A stretch of DNA of 64,000 bases from CAJCIS01 sp965276755 (GCA_965276755.1 OZ255625.1:1116001-1180000), one strand, 5' to 3'; numbered from the stretch's first letter, positions 17,252 through 26,082 are shown. A program made the numbers and translations. The notes: generated by a model from the letters alone, not told the origin.

Positions 17252-18151
17252 TCAGCGCCGATCGCCGGCAACCGGCGGCGGTGAGGGCCGCGCCAAGGCG
17301 GCGGAACCTTCCAGGTTGGCGCTGCCGGCTTGCGCAATGGCGCGAAGAGCGCCCTCGGGCGCATCTGCGGCCGCGCGGCGATACCAGGCGGCGGCCTGCG
17401 CGCGGTCGCTCGCCACACCCATGCCATGCTGATAGCAATAAGCGAGATCGTATTCGGCGAGCGGGTTGTGCTGGGCTGCGGCGCGGGCAAACAGCGCCGC
17501 CATCTGACCCGCCTCCGCCGGACCGCGGCTGAGCAGCAATTGCTGCGCGCGCTGGAAATCCTGCATGGGCGTATCGGGCACCGCGTGAATACTGCCGGCA
17601 AACGGGTGCCCCAAAGCTGCCAAATGGTCCCGCGCGGCCGAAATGCCCTGGCGGGCGGCGCTTGTGTAGAGCGCCACCGCGCGCGCGGTGCTGCGGGGCA
17701 CGCCGCTGCCGGCCTCATACATCATGGCCAGATTATATTGCGCCCGCCCGAAACCGCCCGCGGCCGCACGGCGATACCACGCCGCCGCCTGGCGGGGATC
17801 GGCTGGAACGCCCTGCCCCGCATCATAGAGAACGCCCACGTTGAAGGCGCCCACGGCACTGCCGGCCTCGGCCGCGCGCCGATACCAGATCAGCGCCTGG
17901 GCCGCATCCTGCGGCACGCCCGATCCGCTGTCATAGAGCACGCCCACATAGAGGGCCGAGCGCGAATCTCCCGCCTCAGCCGCCTGCTGCCAAGCCTGCA
18001 GGGCCTCGGCGAAGCGGCCCTGGCGAAATGCCGCCAACCCGGCATCGGCCGAGGGGCGCGTCTTGGCGGCGCCAAGTGCGGCTATCATGGCCAGGCCGGC
18101 GGCCATTGCCGCCATTCTGCGCGGGCCGCAAAGGCGTGTTGTCATTATCAT
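17252..18151 (-). CDS. Sel1-repeat (TPR-like) exported protein
   Basis: About 299 residues with a signal-like N-terminus (MAAMAAGLAMIAALGAAKT) and at least four Sel1 repeats, each of the form A-x-Y/F-x-x-G-x-x-Y/H-x-x-G-x-G-V followed by A-x-x-WYRRAA (for example ALYVGVLYDSGSGVP, AFNVGVLYDAGQGVP, AQYNLAMMYEAGSGVP, AEYDLAYCYQHGMGV). Sel1 solenoids bind other proteins. Start options are ATG 18151 and ATG 18145, only two codons apart. Divergent from the OmpA-family lipoprotein, which may be functionally linked in the envelope. Confidence 0.83.
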   Translation of the reverse strand: MIMTTRLCGPRRMAAMAAGLAMIAALGAAKTRPSADAGLAAFRQGRFAEALQAWQQAAEAGDSRSALYVGVLYDSGSGVPQDAAQALIWYRRAAEAGSAVGAFNVGVLYDAGQGVPADPRQAAAWYRRAAAGGFGRAQYNLAMMYEAGSGVPRSTARAVALYTSAARQGISAARDHLAALGHPFAGSIHAVPDTPMQDFQRAQQLLLSRGPAEAGQMAALFARAAAQHNPLAEYDLAYCYQHGMGVASDRAQAAAWYRRAAADAPEGALRAIAQAGSANLEGSAALARPSPPPVAGDRR

Positions 18152-18201
18152 GAAAAAGACCGCATTATGCAAACGACCCTTGCAGAATGTGGTGAATGTA
18201 G

Positions 18202-18720
18202 ATGAGAAACGCGATGCGCACAGCCCGCCTGCTGGTTGCCCTGGCCTCCGCCGCGACCCTTGCCGCCTGCGCCAGCACCAAGGCTGGCCCCAATGCGGAC
18301 GCAACGGCAGCCGCCCCAGCCGTGGCCGCCAGCACGCCGCCGCCTTTGGCGACCAAGCCGACCGTAGGCCAGGAAGCGGGCGCGGTAGTCTCCAATAAGG
18401 TCGAGATCGTCTTTCCCCTGGGCGGGACCAGGCTGACGCCCGAGGCGAACAAGCAGCTCGACCTGGCTGCCCGCCTGTTCCGCGACGCCAACCCGGTGCT
18501 GATGTTCACGACAGGGCACACAGACCGCAGTGGCGATGAGTACGCCAACATCCTGCTCTCGGCCAGGCGCGCGCAGGCGGTCAAGCGCGGCCTGGTGGCG
18601 CGGGGCATCCCGGCCGACCGGCTGCTGATCCAGGCACTGGGCGAGTCCGAACTGGCCAACGTCAATGACCCGCTGGCGGCAGAAAACCGCCGCGTGACGA
18701 TTACCTGGCGCCTGCTCTAG
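18202..18720 (+). CDS. OmpA-family lipoprotein
   Basis: A 172-residue protein with a lipoprotein signal (lipobox LAAC near residue 23), an Ala/Pro/Thr-rich linker, and a C-terminal OmpA domain that binds peptidoglycan: FTTGHTDRSGDEYANILLSARRAQAVKRGLVARG, of which TGHTDRSG and LSARRAQAV are the key blocks, and NRRVTITW at the end. Anchors the outer membrane to the wall. Divergent from a Sel1 protein across about 50 bases. Confidence 0.88.
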   Translation: MRNAMRTARLLVALASAATLAACASTKAGPNADATAAAPAVAASTPPPLATKPTVGQEAGAVVSNKVEIVFPLGGTRLTPEANKQLDLAARLFRDANPVLMFTTGHTDRSGDEYANILLSARRAQAVKRGLVARGIPADRLLIQALGESELANVNDPLAAENRRVTITWRLL

Positions 18721-18767
18721 AGCGTGTCCTCCGACGGGTGATCCCATCTGGTCCGAACATGCTCTAA
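18721..18767. repeat. Imperfect inverted repeat between convergent genes
   Basis: AGAGCGTG at the left pairs with CATGCTCT at the right around a centre containing GATCCCATCTGGTCC. It follows the OmpA-family stop and may act as a terminator; the sequence style is that of dispersed short repeats in alphaproteobacteria. One copy seen in this window. Confidence 0.45.
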
Positions 18768-18785
18768 ACGCCTGGCCAGGCCAGG

Positions 18786-19091
18786 CTACTCCTCGGGTTC
18801 GGTGGTAAAAAGCAGGGGGTAGCCGCGTTTGCGGGCGGCATCGGTCGCAACCGTCGCCTTTTCCTCGGCGACTTCGCGGGTGAAGACGGAGACAACGCAT
18901 ACGCCCCGCTGGTGGGCCGTCATCATCACCTGCCTGGCCTGGGATTCGCCCAGGCGGAATTCGGCGCGGAGTACCTGCGTGACGAACTCCCTGGGCGTGA
19001 AATCGTCATTGACCAGGATCACCTTGTGCAGCTTGGGCTGCTCGACCTTCAACTCAGGCTGGAGAAGGGTGTCCTCGACCGTATTGCGCAT
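18786..19091 (-). CDS. clpS: ATP-dependent Clp protease adaptor ClpS
   Basis: A 101-residue N-end-rule adaptor that delivers substrates to ClpAP. The core is intact: LHKVILVNDDFTPREFVTQVL (block VNDDFTP), then an F-R-L-G-E-S-Q-A stretch, MMTAHQRGVCVVSVFTREVAEEKA and a C-terminal GYPLLFTTEPEE. No clpA follows downstream in this window, so the gene stands alone next to an OmpA-family gene. The start at 19091 gives the usual disordered N-terminal extension. Confidence 0.93.
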   Translation of the reverse strand: MRNTVEDTLLQPELKVEQPKLHKVILVNDDFTPREFVTQVLRAEFRLGESQARQVMMTAHQRGVCVVSVFTREVAEEKATVATDAARKRGYPLLFTTEPEE

Positions 19092-19220
19092 GGTTCACTC
19101 CCTCGCACTTCGCCGCGCACGATTTGTCGCCAGCGCATGAACCCTGGCGGCCTGTCACGTCAAGATCAAACCGGCGCAGCGCGGCCAGCGCGCAGGTGCG
19201 GGGGCGCTGATCAGGGCAAG

Positions 19221-19377
19221 CGAGTGAAGTGAAAGAGCCGAATTAAAGTGAAGAAAAGCTGGGGGAGATGTGCCATCCCCCCCAGACCCCCCGTCGATTT
19301 TTGGACCTCGCCTTAAATAATGACGGGGGGTTTGGGGGGGATGGCACATCTCCCCCAACTCCTTAGCCCTTCACTCG
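19221..19377. repeat. Palindromic element, copy 7 (long form with outer inverted repeats)
   Basis: Complete element with GATG-TGC-CATC arms on both sides, framed by inverted repeats CGAGTGAAG (19221-19229) and CTTCACTCG (19369-19377). The left flank (GTGAAAGAGCCGAAT, then AAGTGAAGAAAAG) is nearly identical to copy 4, showing that the repeat unit is larger than the hairpin. Lies between divergent clpS and the ATP-grasp-like gene. Confidence 0.87.
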
Positions 19378-19419
19378 ATCGCCTTGGGGCGCTGGCTGTT
19401 CGCCCGGGCGCCGTATCCT

Positions 19420-20682
19420 ATGACAATCTTAAATCCTTTGCCGCATGACGCCTTTGCCGTGACATTGCTGGACACCCCTGCCCTGTTGGGCACTGCGAGG
19501 CTGCTGTCGCTGGCCTACGCCGGACATGACTTGCTGGGGCTGCACCTTGCGCAATTGGCGCATCTTCACGCCCATCCTGACGATCCCGCAACGTTGATGA
19601 ATTTGTGCGCGCTGGAGCAATTGCTGGGCGATCAGGCATCGGGGCTGCGCCGCCAGGCGTGCGCGCTGGCGCGGCAACGTCTCTATCGGTCGGCCTGGCC
19701 GGCCTCGCCGCGCGCCTTGCGTGTGCTCGCATTCCTGGCGCCAGGCGATATCGGCACCAACACGCCGATCGAATTTCTCGTCCAAGGCGGCGACACCATT
19801 CTCTACACGCTGTATGTCTGTCCAGGACAGCCGTTTGCCGACGGCGTGCCCGAGCACGACATCGCCATCGTCGCCATTGGCGAGTCCGATCATACCGCCC
19901 CCATCCTGCGGCAGATCGAGCAGGCAATGGCGCGCTGGCCCTGCCCCGTGCTCAATCATCCAGCGCGGGTGATGGATCTTTCGCGGGAGCGGCTGCATGT
20001 GCGGCTTGCCGGGGCGAGCGGTGTCGTAATGCCTGCAACAAGGCGCATCAGTCGCGATGTTTTGGCGCAGCTTGCCGATGGCATCGTCCCGCTGAGCCAG
20101 ATCCTGGACGGCGCCCGCTTGCCTATCATTGCGCGGCCGGTTGATTCGCACGCCGGGCGAGGTCTGGAGCGGCTCGCCGACCAGGCGGCGGTCGGCGACT
20201 ATCTCGCGACGCATGATGACGAAGCATTCTACATTTCACCTTACATCGACTATGCCGGTGCGGATGGCCTATTTCGCAAATACCGCATCGTCTGGGTCGA
20301 TGGCGTGCCGTGGCCTTGCCACATGGCGATCCGCGCCGATTGGAAGGTCTGGTATCTGAACGCAGACATGGCGGAGAATGCGGCCAATCGCGCGGAGGAG
20401 GCCGATTTCATGCGCGGTTTTGCCGATGGTTTCGCGCGCCGGCACGCGGCGGCGCTGGCAGATGTGGCGAACCGCCTTGGCCTGGACTATGTGGGTATCG
20501 ATTGCGCCGAGACCCGCCGAGGCGAGCTGCTTGTTTTCGAAGGCGACATTTCCCTTATTGTGCACGATTTGGATCCGCCGGACATTTTTCCCTACAAGGC
20601 GGGCTGCATGCGCGAATTGTTCGCCGCCTTTCAGTCGATGCTGGGACGACGTGCGGGGCAGTGCATTTCGCAGGTCGCCTAA
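19420..20682 (+). CDS. Hypothetical protein, possible ATP-grasp-like enzyme
   Basis: A 420-residue protein I do not recognise with certainty. The N-terminal third is helical (LSLAYAGHDLLGLHLAQLAHLHAHPDD), like a TPR-type module. The rest resembles an ATP-grasp fold: IIARPVDSHAGRGLERL (a possible glycine-rich loop), EAFYISPYIDYAGADGLFRKYRIVWVDG, and a metal-binding-like LGLDYVGIDCAETRRGELLVFEGD. That could mean ligation of a carboxylate to an amine. ATG 19420 is chosen over a TTG at 19384. No close functional neighbours. Confidence 0.55.
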   Translation: MTILNPLPHDAFAVTLLDTPALLGTARLLSLAYAGHDLLGLHLAQLAHLHAHPDDPATLMNLCALEQLLGDQASGLRRQACALARQRLYRSAWPASPRALRVLAFLAPGDIGTNTPIEFLVQGGDTILYTLYVCPGQPFADGVPEHDIAIVAIGESDHTAPILRQIEQAMARWPCPVLNHPARVMDLSRERLHVRLAGASGVVMPATRRISRDVLAQLADGIVPLSQILDGARLPIIARPVDSHAGRGLERLADQAAVGDYLATHDDEAFYISPYIDYAGADGLFRKYRIVWVDGVPWPCHMAIRADWKVWYLNADMAENAANRAEEADFMRGFADGFARRHAAALADVANRLGLDYVGIDCAETRRGELLVFEGDISLIVHDLDPPDIFPYKAGCMRELFAAFQSMLGRRAGQCISQVA

Positions 20683-20697
20683 AGCCAAGCCAAAGGA

Positions 20698-20814
20698 AGG
20701 CTGGGGGAGATGCGCCATCCCCCCAGACCCCCCGTCATTACTTTGAACGAGGCTCTACAATCGACGGGGGGTCTGGGGGGGATGGCACATCTCCCCCAGC
20801 TAGTCACTCGCTTG
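20698..20814. repeat. Palindromic element, copy 8
   Basis: Complete copy; left inner hairpin is GATG-CGC-CATC (loop changed from TGC to CGC), right arm is the standard form. The right flank TCACTCGCTTG is the complement of the CAAGCGAGTGA at the left end of copy 7, so remnants of the outer inverted repeat persist. About 180 bases of unassigned sequence follow before the next gene. Confidence 0.83.
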
Positions 20815-20997
20815 TCCTGGCCTGCTCCCTGAATCCCACGTCGTCAAATAGGCAATGCTCGGAGGCTCCAGCAGCGCGCGAATGGCCCAGTTGCTCGCGC
20901 ATATCTTGGCCCAGGAGTTTACTGCGCGCGGCATCTAGACTGCGGAGCGTGAACCTGAAGGCCATCAAGGCCGCATGCCAGCGAATGGGGAAGAGTC

Positions 20998-22359
20998 ATG
21001 ACGCGATCAAGTCTTATGGTAAGCGCCGGGGCAGCAATTGGTGCTGCTGCCCTCTCGTGTGCAGCGGAGGCGACGTCCTTCAACACGCTATACCAATTTA
21101 GCGGCGCCTCGGATGGCGGTGCGCCGAACGGCAATCTGATCGCGGGACCACACGGGAGCTTTTACGGCGTCACCCAAGCCGGCGGCGCGTCCAACAATGG
21201 CACGGTGTTCCGTCTGGATCGGCCGCGACAGGGTTCTGGGCAATGGAGCGTGACAACGCTCTACAGCTTTGCCGGTGGAAACGATGCTTCGGCGCCGACC
21301 AACCTGACCATGGATGCGGTTGGCAATCTTTATGGAACCTCGAATGCCGGCGGAGGGTCGAGCGTATGCACCGATAATAATGGCGCGGCGATCGGGTGCG
21401 GCACGGTGTTCCAGCTCAGACCCGTTCCGGGCGGCGGTTGGAGCGAGCAGGTGATCTACGCCTTCCAGGGTGTCACGGACGGTCAGGCGCCCAAGGGTGT
21501 CTCCTTCGACAGGACCGGCAATCTCTACGGCTTTGGGTTCATAGGGGGAACCGGAATCTGCCATTTCGAGAGCTTCACATTCGGCTGCGGCACCGCGTTC
21601 AAACTCTCGCCCGTCGAGGGTGCGGGGTGGAATTTCTCTGTGATCTACACCTTCAAGAATGACGCAGATAGCAACGGGGCCTTCGGGCCACCACTGATCG
21701 ATCAGCAGGGTGCGCTTTACGGTGAAACCGAGGGTGGCGGGCCGGGCGCGCCGGCGGCGTGCAGACCGTCCACAGGATGCGGCGAGGTGTTCCGGCTGAT
21801 GCCGCGCAGACAGGGCGAATGGAAGAAGGAGGCGCTGTGGACTTTCAATGGTCTGGACGGGACCGCCGGCGCCAACGCTTTGGTGGCGGACTGGGCCGGA
21901 AACATCTATGGCATGACAAACGAGGGCGGGCCGCCCAATCCCCTGTGTCCGGCTAATCCGACCTTTGGCTCGGCGGCAGGATGTGGCGTAGCCTTCGAGC
22001 TGTCACCGCCGGCGAATGGGACCGATGCCTGGACGTATCAGACAATATGGGATTTCACGTTGGGGCCGGATAGCGGCTATCCGTTCAACGCATCGATCAC
22101 GCAAGCCAACGGGCGGCTGTTTGCGACCAGCAGCGGGCCTTATCCGCTGGCCAATTCCTACGGCGCCATCGTGGAGTTTCTTCCGCCCGCCGCGCGCGGG
22201 GCGTGGAAAGAGAAGACACTGTTCACCTTCAGCAATGATGCGCTGAATGAGGCGCAACCGGAATCCACGCTCTTCTGGTCGGGAAACCGCCTATACGGCA
22301 CCACGGCGGGGTATGGAACCACAGGCAGTTTCGGCACCATATTTCGCATCAAGCCGTAG
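20998..22359 (+). CDS. Secreted GloVer-type tandem-repeat protein
   Basis: A 453-residue exported protein with signal peptide ending near ATS at about residue 26. It contains about seven copies of a repeat with the pattern LY-x-F-x-G-x-D-G-x-x-P followed by G-N-L-Y-G and G-x-G-T-V-F-x-L (for example TLYSFAGGNDASAP, NLYGTSNAGG, GTVFQL), typical of the choice-of-anchor GloVer repeat, predicted to fold as a beta-propeller. The function of the family is unknown; it is usually found in secreted proteins. Confidence 0.82.
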   Translation: MTRSSLMVSAGAAIGAAALSCAAEATSFNTLYQFSGASDGGAPNGNLIAGPHGSFYGVTQAGGASNNGTVFRLDRPRQGSGQWSVTTLYSFAGGNDASAPTNLTMDAVGNLYGTSNAGGGSSVCTDNNGAAIGCGTVFQLRPVPGGGWSEQVIYAFQGVTDGQAPKGVSFDRTGNLYGFGFIGGTGICHFESFTFGCGTAFKLSPVEGAGWNFSVIYTFKNDADSNGAFGPPLIDQQGALYGETEGGGPGAPAACRPSTGCGEVFRLMPRRQGEWKKEALWTFNGLDGTAGANALVADWAGNIYGMTNEGGPPNPLCPANPTFGSAAGCGVAFELSPPANGTDAWTYQTIWDFTLGPDSGYPFNASITQANGRLFATSSGPYPLANSYGAIVEFLPPAARGAWKEKTLFTFSNDALNEAQPESTLFWSGNRLYGTTAGYGTTGSFGTIFRIKP

Positions 22360-22396
22360 CGATGGCGGACGGCTGAAGAAGGAACGGCAATACGGC

Positions 22397-23521
22397 GTGA
22401 TTTCACCGCGCATCGTCGGAATGGTCGCCATCTTCTGCGTGGCCGCTGCAGAGCCTCGTGGTGCCGCCATGGCCGATGATGGGCGCGCGGATTATGGGCG
22501 GGCGGCGAACTGGATTTGCCGCCCGGGCGCAGAGGGCATCTGCACAACTGGGCTGGATACCCTCACCATCGCGGCGAATGGCCGCCGAAGCGTGCACAAA
22601 TTCCCGCCGGCGCCGAACCCCCCGATCGACTGCTTCTATGTCTATCCGACCGTGTCGGCAGAAACGTCAACCTTCAGCGATTTGCGGTTGACGCCGGAGA
22701 TTGCAAATGCCGCGCGTGTTCAGGCGGGGCGGCTGACATCGACTTGCCGACTGTTCGCGCCGATTTACCGCCAATTGACCGGCGTCGGGCTTTCCGCCGT
22801 ACTGGCGGCGCATGGCTCGCCGGACTGGCGAGGACCTTATGCGGATGTGCTGGCGGCGTGGCAATGGTATAAGGCGCATGAGAATCACGGACGCGGTGTG
22901 GTCCTGATCGGGCACAGCCAAGGGAGTATTCTGCTGCAGAAATTGCTGGCGCAAGAAATCGACGGCAAACCCGATCAACACATCCTGGTCGCAGCCTTTC
23001 TCGGCGGCGACCTGGCCCTGCCGGTTGCAAAAGGCAGCAATACGGGCGGCGTGTTCAGGCGTCTTCCCTTGTGCACCAATGGCGCGCAAATCGGCTGCGT
23101 TTACGTCTGGAACGCCTATCTTGCGGATGACGGCTCGGTCAACCGGCTATTCGGGCGCAACCCCCCGGCGCCGCTGGTGGCGGGTTGCGCCAGCCCTGCG
23201 GCGCCAGGAGGGGGCGCGGGCGAATTGAGGGCGTATTTCCCGTCCCCAGAAGCCGCGTCGCCGGGCGATCCGCCTTGGCTGAATTGGGCGGGCGCGCTGT
23301 TCGGGCAATGCGTCGCCGATGCGCAAGGCAATGTGCTGCGTGTGACGATCCGGTCTGGCCCGTTTGCGCGCGCGGTGCGCGCGGCGCTCCGCGCGGGTGC
23401 GGACGGTGACCCGGCTGCTTGGGGCCTGCACGGCGTGGACATGGATTTGATGCAGGGGAACTTGCTTGAGCGCGTCAAGGACGAAACGGCCGCGTGGGTG
23501 CGGGGGCACCCCTCGCCATAG
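22397..23521 (+). CDS. DUF3089 alpha/beta hydrolase, exported
   Basis: About 374 residues. DUF3089 hallmarks are visible: DYGRAANWICRPG, DCFYVYPTVS, RLFAPIYRQLT and a nucleophile elbow GHSQGS with Ser174. The GTG at 22397 follows GAAGGAA and opens a plausible signal peptide (ISPRIVGMVAIFCVAAAEPRGAAMA in two blocks, cleaved near AMA); the longer open frame overlaps the preceding gene and is unlikely. Substrate unknown; some relatives are lysophospholipase-like. Tandem with the GloVer-repeat gene. Confidence 0.8.
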   Translation: MISPRIVGMVAIFCVAAAEPRGAAMADDGRADYGRAANWICRPGAEGICTTGLDTLTIAANGRRSVHKFPPAPNPPIDCFYVYPTVSAETSTFSDLRLTPEIANAARVQAGRLTSTCRLFAPIYRQLTGVGLSAVLAAHGSPDWRGPYADVLAAWQWYKAHENHGRGVVLIGHSQGSILLQKLLAQEIDGKPDQHILVAAFLGGDLALPVAKGSNTGGVFRRLPLCTNGAQIGCVYVWNAYLADDGSVNRLFGRNPPAPLVAGCASPAAPGGGAGELRAYFPSPEAASPGDPPWLNWAGALFGQCVADAQGNVLRVTIRSGPFARAVRAALRAGADGDPAAWGLHGVDMDLMQGNLLERVKDETAAWVRGHPSP

Positions 23522-23527
23522 TGAGAA

Positions 23528-23635
23528 AGATTGGGGGGAATGTGCCATTCCCCCCAAACCCCCCGTCATCATTTAAGACAAGGCTTAAAAATCGACGGGG
23601 GGTTTGGGGGGGATGGCACATCTCCCCCAGCCTTC
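23528..23635. repeat. Palindromic element, copy 9 (left stem GAATG/CATTC)
   Basis: Complete copy filling the gap between two convergent genes. The left inner hairpin is GAATG-TGC-CATTC and the GGGTTTGGGG block in the right arm matches CCCCAAACCCC in the left arm; both are paired changes relative to other copies. Confidence 0.87.
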
Positions 23636-23636
23636 C

Positions 23637-25031
23637 CTAAACGCCAAGCACCTTACGGAACGCGCGAACCAGCTGCGGCGCCTGCGCTTCGGGCACGTTG
23701 GTAAATCCCACCAGCAGGCCGTTCGCGCCTGACTGACGACGCGTCAGCGTGGAGAGCGCGATCGGGCGGTAGCCTGCCGCAATGGCGCAGTTGGCGAGCT
23801 GCACGTCATCAACCGTGCGCGCCAGACGCCCGATGACGTGCAGGCCACCGGGAGAGAGGTCAAAGCTCATGATGGCGCCAAGCTCTTTGGTGAGGCTCGC
23901 GACCGTGGCGGTGCGGCGTGTGGCGTAGATGCCGCGCATTTTCGCAAGGTGGCGGGCAAAATAACCTTCCGTCATGAAATCGGCGACGGCGATTTGTTCC
24001 AGGCTCGATCGGCCGCCATCGAGAGACCAGTGCGCGCGGCTGAAGCGCTCGGCTTGCGGTTTGGGCGTGACGAGATAGCCGAGCCGTAGGCCGGGGAAAA
24101 GGGTTTTGCTGAAGGTGCCGACATAGAAGACGCGGTCGGCGTGGTCCAAAGCCTTCAGCGCGGGCAGCAGGCGGCCCTGGTAGTAGAATTCGCTGTCGTA
24201 ATCGTCCTCGACGATCCAGCGTTCGTTTGCGGCCGCCCAGTCGAGCAGAGCCAGGCGGCGCGGCAAAGACAGCGCGACGCCGAGGGGAAACTGGTTGGAT
24301 GGCGTAACGATGCAGAGCCGCGCATCGGGTGCGCGGGCCTGGCCTTCGGCGACATCGAGGCCGTGTTCGTCCACGCAGACGGGGATCGCATGGGCGCCCA
24401 CGGTTTGCAGCGTCGCGTGGGTCCAGTGATAGCCGGGGTCTTCGGTCCAGACCTTGTCACCGGGCGCAAGCAGCAGGCGGCAGACAAGGCCGAGCGCGCC
24501 CTGGTAGCCGCCGGTGATGACGATCTGGTCCGGCGCACAGGCAATGCCCCGGGAGACGGAGAGGTAGGAGACGAGCGCCTCCTTGAGGCGGAGGTCCCCG
24601 GAGCGGTTGGGGTAGCGGAAATCCTCTGGCGCCAGGCCGCGGCCCTCTCGCGCGAGCAGGCGCGACCAGATTTTGCGGGGGAAGAGATCGATTGCCGGCA
24701 GGCCGACCCAGAAAGGGAGTTTGGGCGTGGCTGGAGGCCGAGGCACAGCATTCGCGTGGGATGGCTGGGCGGCGGCTGGGAAGCCGGCGGCGCGCGTTGG
24801 GAGCCCGGCAGAGACAAAGGTGCCGCGGGCGCCTTGGGAGACGAGATAACCCTCACCCGCCAGGACCGCGTAGGCGAGGTCAATCGTACCGCGGGAGAGG
24901 CCGAGCTGGGTGGCGAGAGCGCGGGCGGAGGGGACGCGCTCGCCGGGTTTGAGGCGGCCTTCCATGATGGAAGTGCGCAGGCGGTTATAGACGCTGCGGT
25001 GGAGCTGGGGCGGGGCGTTGCCGGGCGGCAT
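23637..25031 (-). CDS. MocR/PdxR-type transcriptional regulator (GntR HTH plus aminotransferase domain)
   Basis: The N-terminal GntR winged HTH covers about residues 8-75 (LRTSIMEGRLKPGERVPSARALA, blocks GRLKPGERVPS and LGLSRGTI). A fold-type I aminotransferase domain follows, with ITGGYQGALGLV, a conserved DDYDSEF and the PLP lysine in TFSKTLFPGLRLG near residue 308. Such proteins sense PLP or amino compounds and regulate nearby genes. I prefer ATG 25031 because the in-frame ATG at 25133 lies inside the ECF42-type promoter at 25112-25138. It is divergent from the YCII-chimera gene. Confidence 0.83.
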   Translation of the reverse strand: MPPGNAPPQLHRSVYNRLRTSIMEGRLKPGERVPSARALATQLGLSRGTIDLAYAVLAGEGYLVSQGARGTFVSAGLPTRAAGFPAAAQPSHANAVPRPPATPKLPFWVGLPAIDLFPRKIWSRLLAREGRGLAPEDFRYPNRSGDLRLKEALVSYLSVSRGIACAPDQIVITGGYQGALGLVCRLLLAPGDKVWTEDPGYHWTHATLQTVGAHAIPVCVDEHGLDVAEGQARAPDARLCIVTPSNQFPLGVALSLPRRLALLDWAAANERWIVEDDYDSEFYYQGRLLPALKALDHADRVFYVGTFSKTLFPGLRLGYLVTPKPQAERFSRAHWSLDGGRSSLEQIAVADFMTEGYFARHLAKMRGIYATRRTATVASLTKELGAIMSFDLSPGGLHVIGRLARTVDDVQLANCAIAAGYRPIALSTLTRRQSGANGLLVGFTNVPEAQAPQLVRAFRKVLGV

Positions 25032-25111
25032 GGGGGCAGAGTGGGGGCGGCCGGCAAAGCGGCGCAAGCGGCTTGGCTGAGTGGATTCCGATGAAATAAT
25101 TTCCGGGATGA

Positions 25112-25138
25112 TGTCGATTTCCACAAACCTCATCCGTC
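25112..25138 (+). promoter_or_regulatory. ECF42-type promoter (TGTCGA-N17-CGTC), first copy
   Basis: TGTCGA at 25112-25117 and CGTC at 25135-25138, 17 bases apart, upstream of the gene at 25186. This matches the -35 TGTCGA and -10 CG(A/T)C motif I recall for ECF42-group sigma factors. The whole leader, including GATGTCGATTTCC and GAGGCGGCTCTA, is repeated at 26497. Confidence 0.65.
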
Positions 25139-25185
25139 GCTCCGATGCCAGGCCGACGAGGCGGCTCTAACACGGAGACAGGACG

Positions 25186-26010
25186 ATGCGCGTGATGGTA
25201 TTCGGCAAGGCGAGCGAACAAAGCGAAAAGGGCCCCCTCACCGCGGCCTGGTGGACCGAGACGATGGCAGCCATGGGCAGGTTAACCGCAAAACTGATGG
25301 CCTGCGCCGCGCCCGCCTATCTGGCCCTTACCAGCGCCGCCTTCGCGAACCCGGCCGCGCCATACCCGGGCATGGCCCCCATCGGCGCCTATCTCATGGA
25401 CCGCACCCAGGAAATCGCCCTGGCCAAAACTGCCGCACCCAACTCCATTGCCAAGGACGCCACCATTCTGGTCCTGACCCGCACCGGCTATCAAACCGCG
25501 CTCACCGGGAACAACGGTTTTATCTGCTGGGTGGGGAGAGGTTTCGTCGGCGCCTCGGATGCGCCCGAACGCTGGAACCCGAAAATTCGCGCCGCAGATT
25601 GCGAGAACCCGCAAGCCGCGCGCTCCGTCATCCCGCTTGTCAAACTGCGCACCGCCATGATCCTCGCCGGCCGGACGGACGCGCAAACCATCGACCGCAT
25701 CAAGACCGCCCTGAGCAGCAAGGAAATCCCGGCCCTGGAACCCGGCGCCATGAGCTACATGATGTCGAAATCCTCCTACCTGACCGACCAGGGCGACCAC
25801 GACATGTCGCACCTCATGTTCTTCGTTGCGGTCAAGAATGGCGCCGATTGGGGCGCGAACGCGCCCGATACGCCCGTTATCGGCGGCAATTATTGGTTCT
25901 TCACGCCGGGCCACGAGGTGCAAATCGCCAGCCTGCCGGTCATGTCGGTCTTCATTACCGGGGTCGCCACCTGGTCGGACGGCACGCCTGCGCCTGCGCA
26001 CCGGATGTAG
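25186..26010 (+). CDS. Chimeric gene: YCII/DGPF N-terminal fragment fused to a secreted hypothetical protein
   Basis: Residues 1-31 (MRVMVFGKASEQSEKGP, then TETMAAMGR) copy the start of the YCII protein at 26083, and the DNA similarity stops sharply at ATGGGCAGGTT. From there the protein is unrelated: a signal peptide (AKLMACAAPAYLALTSAAFA) and a mature domain (MDRTQEIALAKTAAPNS, NGFICWVGRGF, MSYMMSK, HLMFFVAV) that I recognise as a widespread secreted hypothetical family. Internal ATGs at 25264 and 25273 would yield a normal secreted protein. So the fusion may supply the promoter and leader only. It heads a transcript from the ECF42-type promoter and is followed by a complete YCII gene. Confidence 0.7.
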   Translation: MRVMVFGKASEQSEKGPLTAAWWTETMAAMGRLTAKLMACAAPAYLALTSAAFANPAAPYPGMAPIGAYLMDRTQEIALAKTAAPNSIAKDATILVLTRTGYQTALTGNNGFICWVGRGFVGASDAPERWNPKIRAADCENPQAARSVIPLVKLRTAMILAGRTDAQTIDRIKTALSSKEIPALEPGAMSYMMSKSSYLTDQGDHDMSHLMFFVAVKNGADWGANAPDTPVIGGNYWFFTPGHEVQIASLPVMSVFITGVATWSDGTPAPAHRM

Positions 26011-26082
26011 GCGCCACGTACAGCCGGGCCGCTTGCCGTTCAAGTGCCAAGCACGAGCCAGACTCAAGCAAGGAGACACAAG

